A stretch of DNA of 64,000 nt, from NCBI RefSeq assembly GCF_900114745.1, contig NZ_FOUB01000006.1, forward strand, positions 62,001 through 126,000, in the 5' to 3' direction. The notes under the pieces are model-generated. The model saw nothing but the letters and a program-made list of their open reading frames with translations, was not told where the DNA came from and ran no database searches. Of the stretch, positions 9,734 through 19,062 are shown piece after piece. Each line of letters opens with the position of its first letter. The stretch's first letter is position 1. Origin of the DNA: Nitrosomonas communis. Lineage in GTDB: Bacteria > Pseudomonadota > Gammaproteobacteria > Burkholderiales > Nitrosomonadaceae. A program made the translations under genes and the position numbers.

Positions 9734-10513
9734 ATGATTAACATACAAAGACCAAGCGCTCGACAAAACCAACTCCTCGCTCGACAAAGCCAACTCCTCA
9801 ATACTTTGCCCTCAACCGAACCGAGCGCTCGACAAAACCAACTCCTCAATGCTTTACCCTCAATCGAATATGAACGTCTTCTACCTCATCTAGAGCTGGT
9901 CCAGATGAACTGTGGTGACATTCTTTATGAACCGGGAGAAAAGTTACATTTCGTCTATTTTCCCACCGATTGCATCGTATCGCAGCTTCACGCCATAAAG
10001 GATGGAGGGTCTTCGGAAGTCGCTGTTATCGGCAATGAGGGCGCAATCGGGATTACCCTATTCATGGGCGGCGGAACCATGACGAATCGGGCTTTAGTGC
10101 AGAGTGCGGGTTACGCCTATCGGATACGGCAGCCTTTGTTTATGCAGGAATTTGACCGCCACGACGCACTACTTCATTTATTGTTGCGCTACACCCAAGC
10201 GCTCATTGCTCAAATGGCTCAAACGGCAGTTTGTAATCGACATCATTCGGTAGGCCAGCAACTTTGCCGCAGGCTGCTGCTCAGCATTGATCGACTTCCT
10301 TCAAACGAACTAACAATGACTCAAGAATTGATCGCTAATATGCTCGGTGTGCGCCGTGAAGGCGTTACAGAGGCTGCTGGAAAATTGCAGCAAGCAGGAT
10401 TGATTCATTACAGCCGCGGGCACATTAAGGTGCTCGATCGACCGGGACTGGAGGCGCGAGTCTGTGAATGTTACCATGTAGTTAAGAATGAATTCGATCG
10501 CCTTCTGCATTGA
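9734..10513 (+). CDS. Crp/Fnr-family transcriptional regulator with repeated N-terminal leader
   Basis: A 259-residue regulator. ATG 9734 is chosen because AGGAG lies at 9721-9725. Residues about 50-170 resemble a cyclic-nucleotide-binding-like beta barrel (CGDILYEPGEKLHFVYFPTD, then EVAVIGNEGAIGI). The C-terminus is a winged helix (MTQELIANMLGVRREGVTEA, then GLIHYSRGHIKVLDRPGLE). Cysteines for an FNR-type cluster are absent from the N-terminus. The first 45 residues contain a repeated SARQNQLL/LNTLPSTE unit, unusual for the family. The 3' 182 bp are duplicated in tandem directly downstream. Ligand and targets cannot be told from the sequence. Confidence 0.85.
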   Translation: MINIQRPSARQNQLLARQSQLLNTLPSTEPSARQNQLLNALPSIEYERLLPHLELVQMNCGDILYEPGEKLHFVYFPTDCIVSQLHAIKDGGSSEVAVIGNEGAIGITLFMGGGTMTNRALVQSAGYAYRIRQPLFMQEFDRHDALLHLLLRYTQALIAQMAQTAVCNRHHSVGQQLCRRLLLSIDRLPSNELTMTQELIANMLGVRREGVTEAAGKLQQAGLIHYSRGHIKVLDRPGLEARVCECYHVVKNEFDRLLH

Positions 10514-10690
10514 TCGCTAATATGCTGGATGTACCCTGAGAAGGTGTTACGGGGGCTGCTGGAAAATTGCAGCAAGCAGGATTGATTCATTACAGCCGCG
10601 GGCACATTAAGGTGCTCGATCGACCGGGACTGGAGGCGCGAGTCTGTGAATATTACCATGTAGTCAAGAATGAATTCGATCGCCTCCTTC
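10327..10690 (+). repeat. Tandem 182-bp duplication of the 3' end of the Crp-like gene
   Basis: Bases 10327-10508 (from the helix-turn-helix to near the stop) recur directly at 10509-10690 with a constant offset of 182. Most differences are in the first 45 bp of the second copy (GGATGTACCCTGAGAAGG against CGGTGTGCGCCGTGAAGG), which now has a stop. The copy encodes no start and is a non-functional remnant. Confidence 0.9.
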
Positions 10691-10728
10691 CCCTGAGGAT
10701 GCCCTGAATTTTAATAATGGAGAGACAT

Positions 10729-11037
10729 TCAATCTTTAAACTTTTCTTTCACTTTGGCGGCACCCTCTCGAACAGCATTTCTTAATGAATTCCAGGCATT
10801 TTCCACACCGTCCTTAATATCCTCCCAAGTGTCCTCACTTGCTCCTCCCAGCTCTTTCAGCTTGGCTTTCGCATCATCAATATATTGCTCAAGTTCTTCA
10901 GTACGCCTCTCATATTGCATACGAATCTGGGCATCGGCTGCAGAACTCTTCGCCTCAGCTTTCAAGTCCTTTAATTTGGCTTCTGCTTGTTCTATCTCGG
11001 CTTCTAGCTTTTGTTTGTATGCATTTTTTTCGCTCAT
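10729..11037 (-). CDS. Small soluble coiled-coil protein, paralogue 1
   Basis: A 102-residue, highly charged protein, nearly all predicted helix. It has a heptad-rich coiled coil in residues 1-65 (KQKLEAEIEQAEAKLKDLKA) and an amphipathic C-terminal part (DTWEDIKDGVENAWNSLRNA). No signal peptide is seen. ATG 11037 has an AGGAGAGA site. It is the downstream member of a tandem pair and is near-identical over the first 60 residues to the neighbour at 11213. Similar small helical proteins are often annotated as stress-related coiled-coil proteins, but no function is assigned. Confidence 0.75.
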   Translation of the reverse strand: MSEKNAYKQKLEAEIEQAEAKLKDLKAEAKSSAADAQIRMQYERRTEELEQYIDDAKAKLKELGGASEDTWEDIKDGVENAWNSLRNAVREGAAKVKEKFKD

Positions 11038-11061
11038 AATGTCTCTCCTTTGTCAATTAAG

Positions 11062-11212
11062 TTAGGATTGATTCTTATGCTTCACGAGAACTTCACCACA
11101 ATTAATAACATAACAGTTTCTGCTATGGCTGTCATTATCGATCCGATGAAGTATTATTAGACCAAACAAGAGGCCGGAAGCAATAGCAGCATCAACGATT
11201 CCAATGATAATG
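11062..11212 (-). pseudogene. Degenerate copy of a small membrane-protein fragment
   Basis: The minus-strand frame ending at 11062 (NIIIGIVDAAIASGLLFGLI, then VLVKHKNQS) matches at DNA level the better-preserved fragment at 11540-11713. It belongs to the same duplicated unit as the coiled-coil gene. A frame disturbance has replaced the second hydrophobic stretch with polar sequence. Confidence 0.5.
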
Positions 11213-11515
11213 TTACTCAATAGGTTGGTTAAACTTCTCTTTCGCTCGAGCAGCAATTCTTAATGTATTCCAAGTGCTTTCTGCCCCGTCCTTCAGGTTA
11301 TCCCAAGCGTCCTCATGAGCTTGTCCAAGCTCTTTCAGCTTGGCTTTCGCAGCCTCAATACATTGCTCAAGATCTTTAGTGCGCTGATCATATTGCATAC
11401 GGATACTGGCATCGGCTGCAGAACTCTTTGCTTCGGCTTCCAAGTCCTTTAATTTGGCTTCTGCTTGTTCTATCTCGGCTTCTAGCTTTTGTTTATATGC
11501 ATTTAGCTCGCTCAT
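11213..11515 (-). CDS. Small soluble coiled-coil protein, paralogue 2
   Basis: A 100-residue paralogue of the gene at 10729. The N-terminal coiled coil is almost identical (KQKLEAEIEQAEAKLKDLEA), followed by AHEDAWDNLKDGAESTWNTL. The C-terminus differs and is shorter (ARAKEKFNQPIE), which suggests it has diverged or been trimmed. The start at 11515 has the same AGGAGAGACATT leader as the paralogue, so both probably share a regulatory ancestor. Confidence 0.75.
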   Translation of the reverse strand: MSELNAYKQKLEAEIEQAEAKLKDLEAEAKSSAADASIRMQYDQRTKDLEQCIEAAKAKLKELGQAHEDAWDNLKDGAESTWNTLRIAARAKEKFNQPIE

Positions 11516-11539
11516 AATGTCTCTCCTTTGTCAATAAAT

Positions 11540-11713
11540 TTAGGATTGAGTCTTAGGCTTCATGAGAATCTTTACCAAAATTAATAACACAACAACTCCT
11601 GCTTTGGTTGCCAATATTGTTCTGATGAGTGCTATGAGATCAAACAAGAAATCGCCAGCAATCAGGCCAACGACTTCAATAATAATGTATTTAGTAGATC
11701 CCGCTTCTTCCTT
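11540..11713 (-). pseudogene. Fragment of a small hydrophobic membrane protein
   Basis: The minus-strand frame is open for 57 residues with two hydrophobic stretches (YIIIEVVGLIAGDFLFDLIA and AGVVVLLILVKIL) ending in MKPKTQS. No ATG/GTG/TTG start with a ribosome-binding site is seen and a TGA lies just upstream, so it is likely a 5'-truncated gene. It sits immediately upstream of a coiled-coil gene, and the same arrangement repeats downstream. Confidence 0.4.
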
Positions 11714-12350
11714 TCAGAAAAAGTCCAGCCAACTAACCTGCCAATGCGTCGATTACAAGAAAAAATTAATAGCACATAAAATCCATTGATTTATCTATTA
11801 GTTAATCAGCAGTAAAAAATAATTTACTTATTTATATTGATGAGTTTTGCATTACAACTAATCTAATGTCTAAATCCGCCGCTGACATTGAATGCTAACT
11901 TTCAAAAATATGGTGTAGTAAAGTGTCCTCATTAGCGATACCCTTCAACTCACATCTAACATTTTAATTTTGGTAACAAAGTTAAAAGCTGTCTGTGCGG
12001 TGTCGTACATAATGGAAAATACAGTCTGCTTTCAATATTTCAAAGAGAGAGCCTGCCCAGCAGCTCGTGTAGCGCCGAATGTTAAATTTTGTCATGCCAG
12101 ACACAATACAGCTTCGCCTATTGTACCCTACGGTACTAGGAACAGATCGCGGAAGAATTCGGGTTGTAGTACGCTACTGTCAGTCGGTTTGTTAAAAAAA
12201 CAAAAAGTTAGATATTGCATCACAAGACTTGACACTTGTTTGTGTGCGATATCTGATTCCTTATGTGGTTGCTTTATGCACTTGCACTTTCAATGGCAGA
12301 CACTTTTTTCACTTTTTGTACCTTTTCAGAAAGCCATGAGACGAGGAAAA
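11714..12350. other. AT-rich stretch without a recognised gene
   Basis: About 630 bases between the coiled-coil unit and the PIN pseudogene. A 157-codon open frame on the plus strand (11970-12443) starts at TTG, is rich in Cys and Arg with no domain pattern, and overlaps the PIN pseudogene on the other strand, so it is not accepted as a gene. Confidence 0.5.
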
Positions 12351-13373
12351 CTATCGATTCTCTCCATTTTTTATATAACGAGCCATTTCATCGAAGCCGT
12401 TAACCACCGTACAATTGGTGAAATGTTTAAGCGCGATTCGTGATTCACGAAGAAGAAATGCAAGTTTCCGGTCAGTAAACATCGCCTCGACAACAGGTAA
12501 CGCAGAAGCAGCAGCCAAGAAATCCGCTAGATCGCCATCCTTGTATTTGCGCTGGTAATCGTATCTCATAAGACCAAAAAGAGCAGAAAGTATCCTTAGG
12601 GTAGGAAAAGCCCTTGACTTTGGTGATTCGTGCCAGTGGTACTGCGCGGAAAGTGTAAGCGAAATAATTTCTTCGGGGAGAGATTAACCTCTTCGTTTAT
12701 GCACCACGCTTCAATAACTCCTTTTAGTTCAATAAAGATCCCAGTGTTAAGATATGTAATATCGGATTGATGTTTCTGTTTGGCTTGGTTTAACTCTGGA
12801 ATAACTCGAGAATTATTCCATTTTGGCTCATTTGCTGAACGAGCAATCGCAAGCTGCACAGAGAATAGTAATTCCGTTAATGTGTCAAAAAGAGCTTTAT
12901 TAAATGTGTCTTCATCTACGAAGTCGAGTAATGGTTTGCTCAACGATGCAGCAGGAATGCCGAGCAGTTACTATTGGACTAAATAGGAAATTTGAAAAGT
13001 TTTTATCTTCTGTAAAATTTCTTGCTCTCAAATATGCGATCTCTAGCCCGATATGCTCCTGGAAGGGGGCTATACAGAAACCTTGAGAAAGTTCGTCGAC
13101 GACTTTTACAAGTGATTCATGTGTGTCCTGATTAGCCATTGAATCAAGTTCAAAGAACGAAGATAGTCCAACAGGAAATACGAACATCTTACTTATTCTG
13201 ATGTGTTCTATGGCTCTAGCAAACTCAATCATTTCCGCGGTTAGTCTCGGTTTATTGAGCCGATAATCAGCAAGGCACTTCCATGCATTCGTATCTAGAT
13301 AAATTAAGCGCTTTGAAGAAATTTGAGATATTCGTTCGCAACGCCTAGCTCGAATATGAGTCGCGAACGACAC
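12351..13373 (-). pseudogene. PIN-like nuclease gene broken by two frameshifts
   Basis: Three minus-strand pieces join into one protein of about 340 residues. The first (from GTG 13373) holds LIYLDTNAWKCLADY, the usual first acidic strand of a PIN domain. It shifts frame near 12970 into SKPLLDFVDEDTFNKALFDT, a long helical insert. It shifts again near 12600 into KYKDGDLADFLAAASALPVV, then EAMFTDRKLAFLL, matching the distal acidic residues and ALPxxDxFxTD pattern of PIN folds. PIN proteins are metal-dependent RNases. No antitoxin-like gene is visible nearby. Function is inferred from the Asp pattern only. Confidence 0.65.
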
Positions 13374-13612
13374 CTCTGAGGAGTCTCTATGACGATCTAT
13401 ATGTTCCCCGAGCTGCTTCGCGGATACTTAAATAACTTCATCTAGCTTCGATTGCATGTGCAGATTATTTGTAATGCCTAACTATTATTCTCAATGCTTA
13501 GATTGTTTTGTCTAACGAATAACGCTACTGCCAGCCAACCGATTATTATAGTAATGCGCTGATAACAAAGGAACAGTGTAGTGAGCGCGAAAATCTGATT
13601 TTTGCTGGCTTG

Positions 13613-14428
13613 CTAACGACGACTTCTGGTTTTTTGCAATGGTTTCTTCGATGAACGATAGGCCCAGAACAGCAGCCCGATACCTGCAGCAACCATCGGC
13701 AGTGATAGCCACTGCCCCATACTGACACCCCAAGTTAATATCCCCATAAAGCCATCATCAGGCTCGCGGAAGAATTCTGCAAATGAGCGGAAGGTGCCAT
13801 AACCGATCAAGAACATACCGGAGACGGCGCCTACTGGCCGTGGTTTGCTTGAATAAATCCACAGCAAAATGAACAATGCAATCCCTTCCAGAGCAAATTC
13901 ATACAGTTGAGAAGGATGACGCGGTAGATTGTCGACGTGTGGGAAAATCATGCCCCAGGCAACATCTGTGGGGCGTCCCCATAATTCACCATTGATAAAA
14001 TTGCCGATGCGACCAGCTCCCAATCCAAGCGGCACCAGCGGTGCAATGAAATCAGTCACAGCAAGCCATTGCAGTTTATGCTTATGGGCTAGCAGCGCCA
14101 TCGCCACTATGACGCCGAGAAAGCCGCCATGGAATGACATGCCGCCTTGCCAGATTGCGAATATTTCCAGCGGATGCTGTAAGTAATAACTGAATTGGTA
14201 AAAAAGCACGTGTCCTAGTCTTCCTCCCAGAATGACACCCAGTACGCCGTAAAAGAGCGCGTCATCGAGTAGGGTATTGGTAAAAACTGCTTGTGGATTT
14301 TGCTTGATACGAAGGCGGCCAAGCACAATAAACAGAAAGAAGCCAAGCAGATACATCAATCCATACCAATGAATGGAAAGTGGACCAATGGAGATTGCAA
14401 CCGGATCGAATTGGGGATGGATAAGCAT
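13613..14428 (-). CDS. lgt: Prolipoprotein diacylglyceryl transferase
   Basis: Inner-membrane enzyme that attaches diacylglycerol from phosphatidylglycerol to the lipobox Cys of prolipoproteins, the first step of lipoprotein maturation. The 271 residues have about seven membrane segments, [16 protein letters not shown] near 100 and the Lgt signature [19 protein letters not shown] near 150, with the essential Arg and Asn. The start is ATG 14428. It is divergent from ilvD across 113 bp. A clear substrate in this window is RlpA (57.7 kb). Confidence 0.95.
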   Translation of the reverse strand: MLIHPQFDPVAISIGPLSIHWYGLMYLLGFFLFIVLGRLRIKQNPQAVFTNTLLDDALFYGVLGVILGGRLGHVLFYQFSYYLQHPLEIFAIWQGGMSFHGGFLGVIVAMALLAHKHKLQWLAVTDFIAPLVPLGLGAGRIGNFINGELWGRPTDVAWGMIFPHVDNLPRHPSQLYEFALEGIALFILLWIYSSKPRPVGAVSGMFLIGYGTFRSFAEFFREPDDGFMGILTWGVSMGQWLSLPMVAAGIGLLFWAYRSSKKPLQKTRSRR

Positions 14429-14541
14429 GGGTTAGGTGCTGATTTACGGTAAAATGCGCATTATACGGTAAGTAAGCCTGTCGCAGCAGTGCGCAATTGC
14501 TTAATTAGTTCGATTGCATTTTTGGTTTTTCAGGAGAAATC

Positions 14542-16215
14542 ATGCCAGACAATAAACGTAGTCAAGCCATCACTCAAGGAGCAAAACGTTCACCCAATCG
14601 CGCCATGTTGCGGGCAGTGGGGTTTAATGATGGTGACTTTGATAAACCCATCGTTGGCGTTGCCAATGGATTTTCGACTATTACTCCCTGCAATATGGGG
14701 CTAAATGAATTGGCTCTCAGCGCTGAGCGTGCCTTGAGAAAGGTCGGGGCAATGCCGCAAATGTTTGGTACGATTACGATTTCCGATGGTATCTCCATGG
14801 GAACCGAAGGTATGAAATATTCGCTCGTATCACGCGAAGTCATTGCTGATTCCATTGAGACGGCTGTACAGGGAGAAAGCATGGATGGCGTGATTGCGAT
14901 CGGGGGCTGCGACAAGAACATGCCTGGTGCCCTAATTGCGCTGGCGAGAATGAATGTGCCTGCTATTTTTGTCTACGGCGGCACTATCAAACCGGGTCAT
15001 TACCAAGGGCGGACTCTGACCATCGTGAGCGCTTTCGAAGCTGTCGGGCAGTTTACTGCTCACAAAATTGATGAGAAGGAATTACTGGAAGTGGAACGGC
15101 ATGCCTGTCCCGGTGCGGGTGCCTGTGGTGGTATGTATACCGCCAATACCATGTCGTCGGCTATCGAAGTCATGGGAATGAGTTTGCCTTATTCCTCCAC
15201 TATGGCGGCAGAAGATGAAGAAAAACGACTCAGCACCGCACGTTCGGCAGAAGTTTTGGTCAACGCCATCAAAAAGCAAATTTGTCCACGCGATTTAATT
15301 ACGCGTAAATCAATGGAAAATGCCATTTCTGTGGTAATGGCAGTAGGCGGATCGACTAATGCGGTGCTTCATCTATTGGCAATAGCGCATGCTGCTGACG
15401 TAGACCTGAGCATTGATGATTTCGAAAAAATACGCGCAAAAGTGCCCGTATTGTGTGATTTGAAACCCTCTGGACGCTATGTGACCACAGATTTACATCA
15501 TGCCGGGGGTATTCCTCAAGTCATGAAGATGCTACTGGTTCATGGTTTGCTACATGGTGATTGCATGACGATCAGCGGTGAAACGATAGCAGAAGTATTA
15601 CGTGATGTACCGGAGAAACCACGCGAAGATCAGGATGTCATCAGACAATGGGACAACCCTTTATATGCACAAGGTCATCTGGCCATCCTCAAAGGCAATT
15701 TGTCGACGGAAGGATCAGTCGCCAAAATTACCGGCGTAAAAAATCCAAAAATTACTGGGCCTGCGCGTGTATTCGAGTCTGAGGAAGCCTGCATGAATGC
15801 CATCCTTGCCCAGGAAATACGGCCGGGAGATGTCGTGGTAATTCGTTATGAAGGCCCGAAGGGTGGGCCGGGCATGCGGGAAATGTTGTCGCCCACTTCG
15901 GCACTGATTGGTGAAGGTTTAGGGGATTCGGTTGGGCTGATCACTGATGGAAGATTCTCCGGCGGAACCTACGGCATGGTGGTGGGCCATGTTGCACCGG
16001 AAGCCTTTGTTGGGGGAACCATTGCGCTGGTGAAGGAGGGTGATTCCATTACTATTGATGCGAACCAGCGTCTTTTGCAGCTTAATGTTTCTGAAGATGA
16101 GCTCGCGCGACGCCGTGCAGCCTGGCAACCGCCTGAGCCGCGTTATAGACGCGGTGTGTTGGCAAAATTTGCAAAACTGGTATCGACTGCTAGCCGGGGA
16201 GCGATTACCGATTAG
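14542..16215 (+). CDS. ilvD: Dihydroxy-acid dehydratase
   Basis: Iron-sulfur enzyme that dehydrates 2,3-dihydroxy acids in valine, isoleucine and leucine synthesis. The 557 residues are full length. Cluster-binding Cys are in GGCDKNMPG (near residue 122) and [16 protein letters not shown] (near 195). The ILVD/EDD signatures [10 protein letters not shown] and, near the C-terminus, [20 protein letters not shown] are present. ATG 14542 has AGGAG seven bases upstream. It appears monocistronic. Confidence 0.96.
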   Translation: MPDNKRSQAITQGAKRSPNRAMLRAVGFNDGDFDKPIVGVANGFSTITPCNMGLNELALSAERALRKVGAMPQMFGTITISDGISMGTEGMKYSLVSREVIADSIETAVQGESMDGVIAIGGCDKNMPGALIALARMNVPAIFVYGGTIKPGHYQGRTLTIVSAFEAVGQFTAHKIDEKELLEVERHACPGAGACGGMYTANTMSSAIEVMGMSLPYSSTMAAEDEEKRLSTARSAEVLVNAIKKQICPRDLITRKSMENAISVVMAVGGSTNAVLHLLAIAHAADVDLSIDDFEKIRAKVPVLCDLKPSGRYVTTDLHHAGGIPQVMKMLLVHGLLHGDCMTISGETIAEVLRDVPEKPREDQDVIRQWDNPLYAQGHLAILKGNLSTEGSVAKITGVKNPKITGPARVFESEEACMNAILAQEIRPGDVVVIRYEGPKGGPGMREMLSPTSALIGEGLGDSVGLITDGRFSGGTYGMVVGHVAPEAFVGGTIALVKEGDSITIDANQRLLQLNVSEDELARRRAAWQPPEPRYRRGVLAKFAKLVSTASRGAITD

Positions 16216-16349
16216 AGAAATGGCTCAAATCTTGTGAAAACGCGGTTTTTGCCAAAAAATGTAACGGACACTCTAAGCGCAAGATGGACGGAACTCAGTG
16301 ACGAGAAAAGGAACGAAGTAAGTTTCGATCAATCAAAGTTTCAGTGTAG

Positions 16350-16372
16350 TTACCTATCAAATAGATAGGTAA
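16350..16372. promoter_or_regulatory. Short palindrome in the ilvD/YyaL intergenic region
   Basis: TTACCTATC (16350-16358) and GATAGGTAA (16364-16372) form a perfect 9-bp inverted repeat with a 5-nt AAATA loop. There is no T tract, so it fits an operator-like site or small hairpin better than a terminator. Apart from it, the 278 bp between ilvD and the next gene show nothing recognisable. Confidence 0.3.
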
Positions 16373-16493
16373 GAAGCAGGTATCGCCCAACATAGCAATC
16401 GGAGTGTGTAATAAATTTATTCATCGCTTCTCAACGAGGAAGGATATTACTCATCCTATTAATGCATGATTCAGTCATTTATTGAACAATGCT

Positions 16494-18563
16494 ATGCCCA
16501 ACCATCTGACAGGTGAAACAAGCCCTTATCTGTTACAGCATGCAGATAACCCGGTAAATTGGTACCCATGGGGAGAGGCGGCACTCGCACTGGCGCGTAC
16601 TCAAAATAAGCCAATTCTACTTTCTATTGGTTATTCTGCCTGTCATTGGTGCCATGTCATGGCCCAAGAGTCATTCGAGGATCATGAAGTGGCAGCAGCG
16701 ATGAATGAATATTTTATTAATATTAAAGTGGATCGTGAGGAGCGCCCTGACCTCGATCAAATATATCAGACAGCGCATTACATACTTAACCATCGCCATG
16801 GCGGCTGGCCATTGACTATGTTCCTTACACCAGAACAGAAGCCTTTTTTTGGAGGCACTTATTTTCCTAAAGTGTCTCGTCATGGGATGCCCGGTTTTCT
16901 TGAGTTACTGCCAAAAATTGCTGAGCTATATCATGCGCGCAGAGAAGATATTGAACAGCAAAATAACGCGCTACTGGGACTATTTGCTGAGACTTTACCC
17001 GCTACTAGTGTCAATATTCCCCCATCTTCCTCCCATCTTATCGAGCAAGCAAGTGCCCAGCTGCTAGAAAACTTTGATCAAGCGCATGGGGGTTTTGGTT
17101 CTGCGCCAAAATTTTTTCATCCTGCAGAGTTGAAATTCTGCCTGCAGCGGTATTTTTCTGAAGGGGATAAGCAAGTCTGGTATATCGCAGTTTATACTTT
17201 GGAGAAAATGGCTAATGGCGGTATTTACGATCAATTAGGTGGAGGATTTTATCGTTATAGTACAGATCAGTACTGGCGTATTCCTCATTTTGAAAAGATG
17301 CTGTATGACAATGGACTCTTGTTACAACTCTATGCCGACGCCTGGCTTGCAACACATCATCCCTTGTTTAAACGAATTGCCCATGAGACAGCTGCCTGGG
17401 TGATGCGTGAGATGCAATCCGGGCCAAAGGAAGGAGGCTATTTCGCGACCTTGGATGCAGATTCGGAGCATGAAGAAGGAAAATTTTACGTTTGGGATAA
17501 AGATGAAATCGAGCGTGTCTTGACAACCGATGAATATGCTGCCATCGCACCTTACTTTGGTCTTTCGCGGCTTCCCAATTTTGAAAATAAATATTGGCAT
17601 CTCGAAATCATGCAGCCTAGTACAGCTATAGCTAACGATATGGGTATGAGCCAAGAGGAAGTGCAACATTGGGTTGAATCAGCGCGGTGCAAGCTTTTCA
17701 GTAAACGGGAGCAGCGCGTTCATCCTGGTCGTGATGAAAAAATTCTGACTAGTTGGAACGGTTTGATGGTCAAGGGTATGGTGCGAGCAGGCAGGGTTTT
17801 TGAACAAAGCGAATGGATAAAATCCGCCATGCTGGCGGTAGATTTTATCAGCGCTACCCTCTGGAAAAATAACCGGTTATTGGCTACCTTCAAGGATGGC
17901 AAGGCGCGCCACAATGCCTATCTCGATGATTACGCCTTTTTGCTTGATGGTTTGCTGGAACTCATGCAAGTGGAATTTCGTCAGTCTGATCTGGAATTTG
18001 CTAGAGCATTGGCAGAGGTATTACTAGATCAGTTCGAAGATAAGCAGTTAGGTGGATTCTTTTTTACGAGTCGCGATCATGAAAAGCTCATTCATCGGCC
18101 TAAGGCAGGTCAGGACAATGCGATTCCGTCTGGCAATGGTTTGGCGGCGATATCGCTTCAGCGACTTGGTTATTTGCTCGGGGAATATCGTTATTTGCAA
18201 TCAGCTGAACATGCACTTAAATTGTTTTATCCTGAAATACAGCGCCATCCCAGTGCTTACTGTAGTTTATTGGTTGCGTTGAAAGAATGGCTTATGCCAC
18301 CACAAATTGTTATCTTGCGTGGGCAAGGTGCTCTCCTCAGTGAGTGGCATCGAGCACTGACATTGCATGCGCCAGCTACCATTGTGCTGGCATTACCGAT
18401 GGAGCTAGCTGGATTACCACAAAGTTTGAACAAACCCTTGCCCGTAGATCAAAGTATCAATGCCTGGGTTTGTCAAGGTGAGAAATGTTTACCTGAAATT
18501 AAAAACTTACAGGAATTGCTGCAAGCCTGTAAAGTTAAGGGTAGAATGATATTCCCTTTATAA
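16494..18563 (+). CDS. Thioredoxin-domain protein of the YyaL/SSP411 family
   Basis: A 689-residue cytosolic protein. Residues about 1-160 form a thioredoxin-like domain ([20 protein letters not shown], then SACHWCHVM with a CxxC). The rest is an (alpha/alpha)6 barrel resembling glycan epimerases ([17 protein letters not shown], then [33 protein letters not shown]). The in vivo substrate of the family is not established. ATG 16494 is preferred over the TTG twelve bases upstream because MPN plus ETSPYLL matches the usual start, although no good ribosome-binding site is seen for either. Cytochrome c-552 follows by 21 bp, suggesting co-transcription. Confidence 0.85.
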   Translation: MPNHLTGETSPYLLQHADNPVNWYPWGEAALALARTQNKPILLSIGYSACHWCHVMAQESFEDHEVAAAMNEYFINIKVDREERPDLDQIYQTAHYILNHRHGGWPLTMFLTPEQKPFFGGTYFPKVSRHGMPGFLELLPKIAELYHARREDIEQQNNALLGLFAETLPATSVNIPPSSSHLIEQASAQLLENFDQAHGGFGSAPKFFHPAELKFCLQRYFSEGDKQVWYIAVYTLEKMANGGIYDQLGGGFYRYSTDQYWRIPHFEKMLYDNGLLLQLYADAWLATHHPLFKRIAHETAAWVMREMQSGPKEGGYFATLDADSEHEEGKFYVWDKDEIERVLTTDEYAAIAPYFGLSRLPNFENKYWHLEIMQPSTAIANDMGMSQEEVQHWVESARCKLFSKREQRVHPGRDEKILTSWNGLMVKGMVRAGRVFEQSEWIKSAMLAVDFISATLWKNNRLLATFKDGKARHNAYLDDYAFLLDGLLELMQVEFRQSDLEFARALAEVLLDQFEDKQLGGFFFTSRDHEKLIHRPKAGQDNAIPSGNGLAAISLQRLGYLLGEYRYLQSAEHALKLFYPEIQRHPSAYCSLLVALKEWLMPPQIVILRGQGALLSEWHRALTLHAPATIVLALPMELAGLPQSLNKPLPVDQSINAWVCQGEKCLPEIKNLQELLQACKVKGRMIFPL

Positions 18564-18584
18564 TTCAAATAAGGAAAAAATAAG

Positions 18585-18896
18585 ATGAGAAAAGTGTTGT
18601 TAGGTGTAATGGCAGCATCTGCTGCATTATGGATTGGCAATGTACAAGCAGATGCTGAATTGGCAAAAAGCAGTGGTTGCCTAAACTGTCATAATGTTGA
18701 TACCAAATTGGTTGGCCCGGCACTTAAAGATGTTGCCGCGAAATATGCAGGTCAAGCTGATGCAGCTGATTACTTGGCAGGAAAAATTAAAAATGGTAGT
18801 AATGGAGTATGGGGAACTATTCCAATGCCGCCTAACGCCAATGTAAGCGATGAAAACGCTAAAAAGTTAGCGGAATTCATTCTGACGCTTAAGTAA
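18585..18896 (+). CDS. Cytochrome c-552 (class I, periplasmic)
   Basis: A 103-residue monohaem cytochrome with a signal peptide (residues 1-22, cleaved near VQADAE). It has the haem motif CLNCH (Cys32, Cys35, His36) and the Met ligand in IPMPPN (Met81). Mature size (about 81 residues) and sequence (KLVGPALKDVAAKYA, then YLAGKIKNGSNGVWG) resemble cytochrome c-552 of Nitrosomonas, which carries electrons from ammonia oxidation to terminal oxidases. It is preceded closely by the YyaL-type gene and followed by a strong terminator. This is the best taxonomic clue in the window. Confidence 0.93.
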   Translation: MRKVLLGVMAASAALWIGNVQADAELAKSSGCLNCHNVDTKLVGPALKDVAAKYAGQADAADYLAGKIKNGSNGVWGTIPMPPNANVSDENAKKLAEFILTLK

Positions 18897-18913
18897 TAAG
18901 AATCTTGGAGGGA

Positions 18914-18956
18914 AGGCCGATGCGCGTTAAAGGCACATCGGCCTATTATTTTTTTT
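18914..18956 (+). terminator. Rho-independent terminator after cytochrome c-552
   Basis: AGGCCGATG (18914-18922) pairs perfectly with CATCGGCCT (18936-18944), followed by ATTATTTTTTTT. It starts 17 bp after the stop codon. Confidence 0.9.
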
Positions 18957-19062
18957 GCCCTGATAATATACTCACTAAATCCTAAAAGGTTTTTTAGGAG
19001 TACTTTCTTTGGAATGAGCGTCATTCAAAACTAGTGTTATTCAAGGGAATGTATTCTGGGCT

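Noticed and set aside
11970..12443. 157-codon plus-strand open frame
   Set aside because: TTG start, Cys/Arg-rich sequence with no domain pattern, and it overlaps the PIN pseudogene whose minus-strand frames are clearly protein-like.
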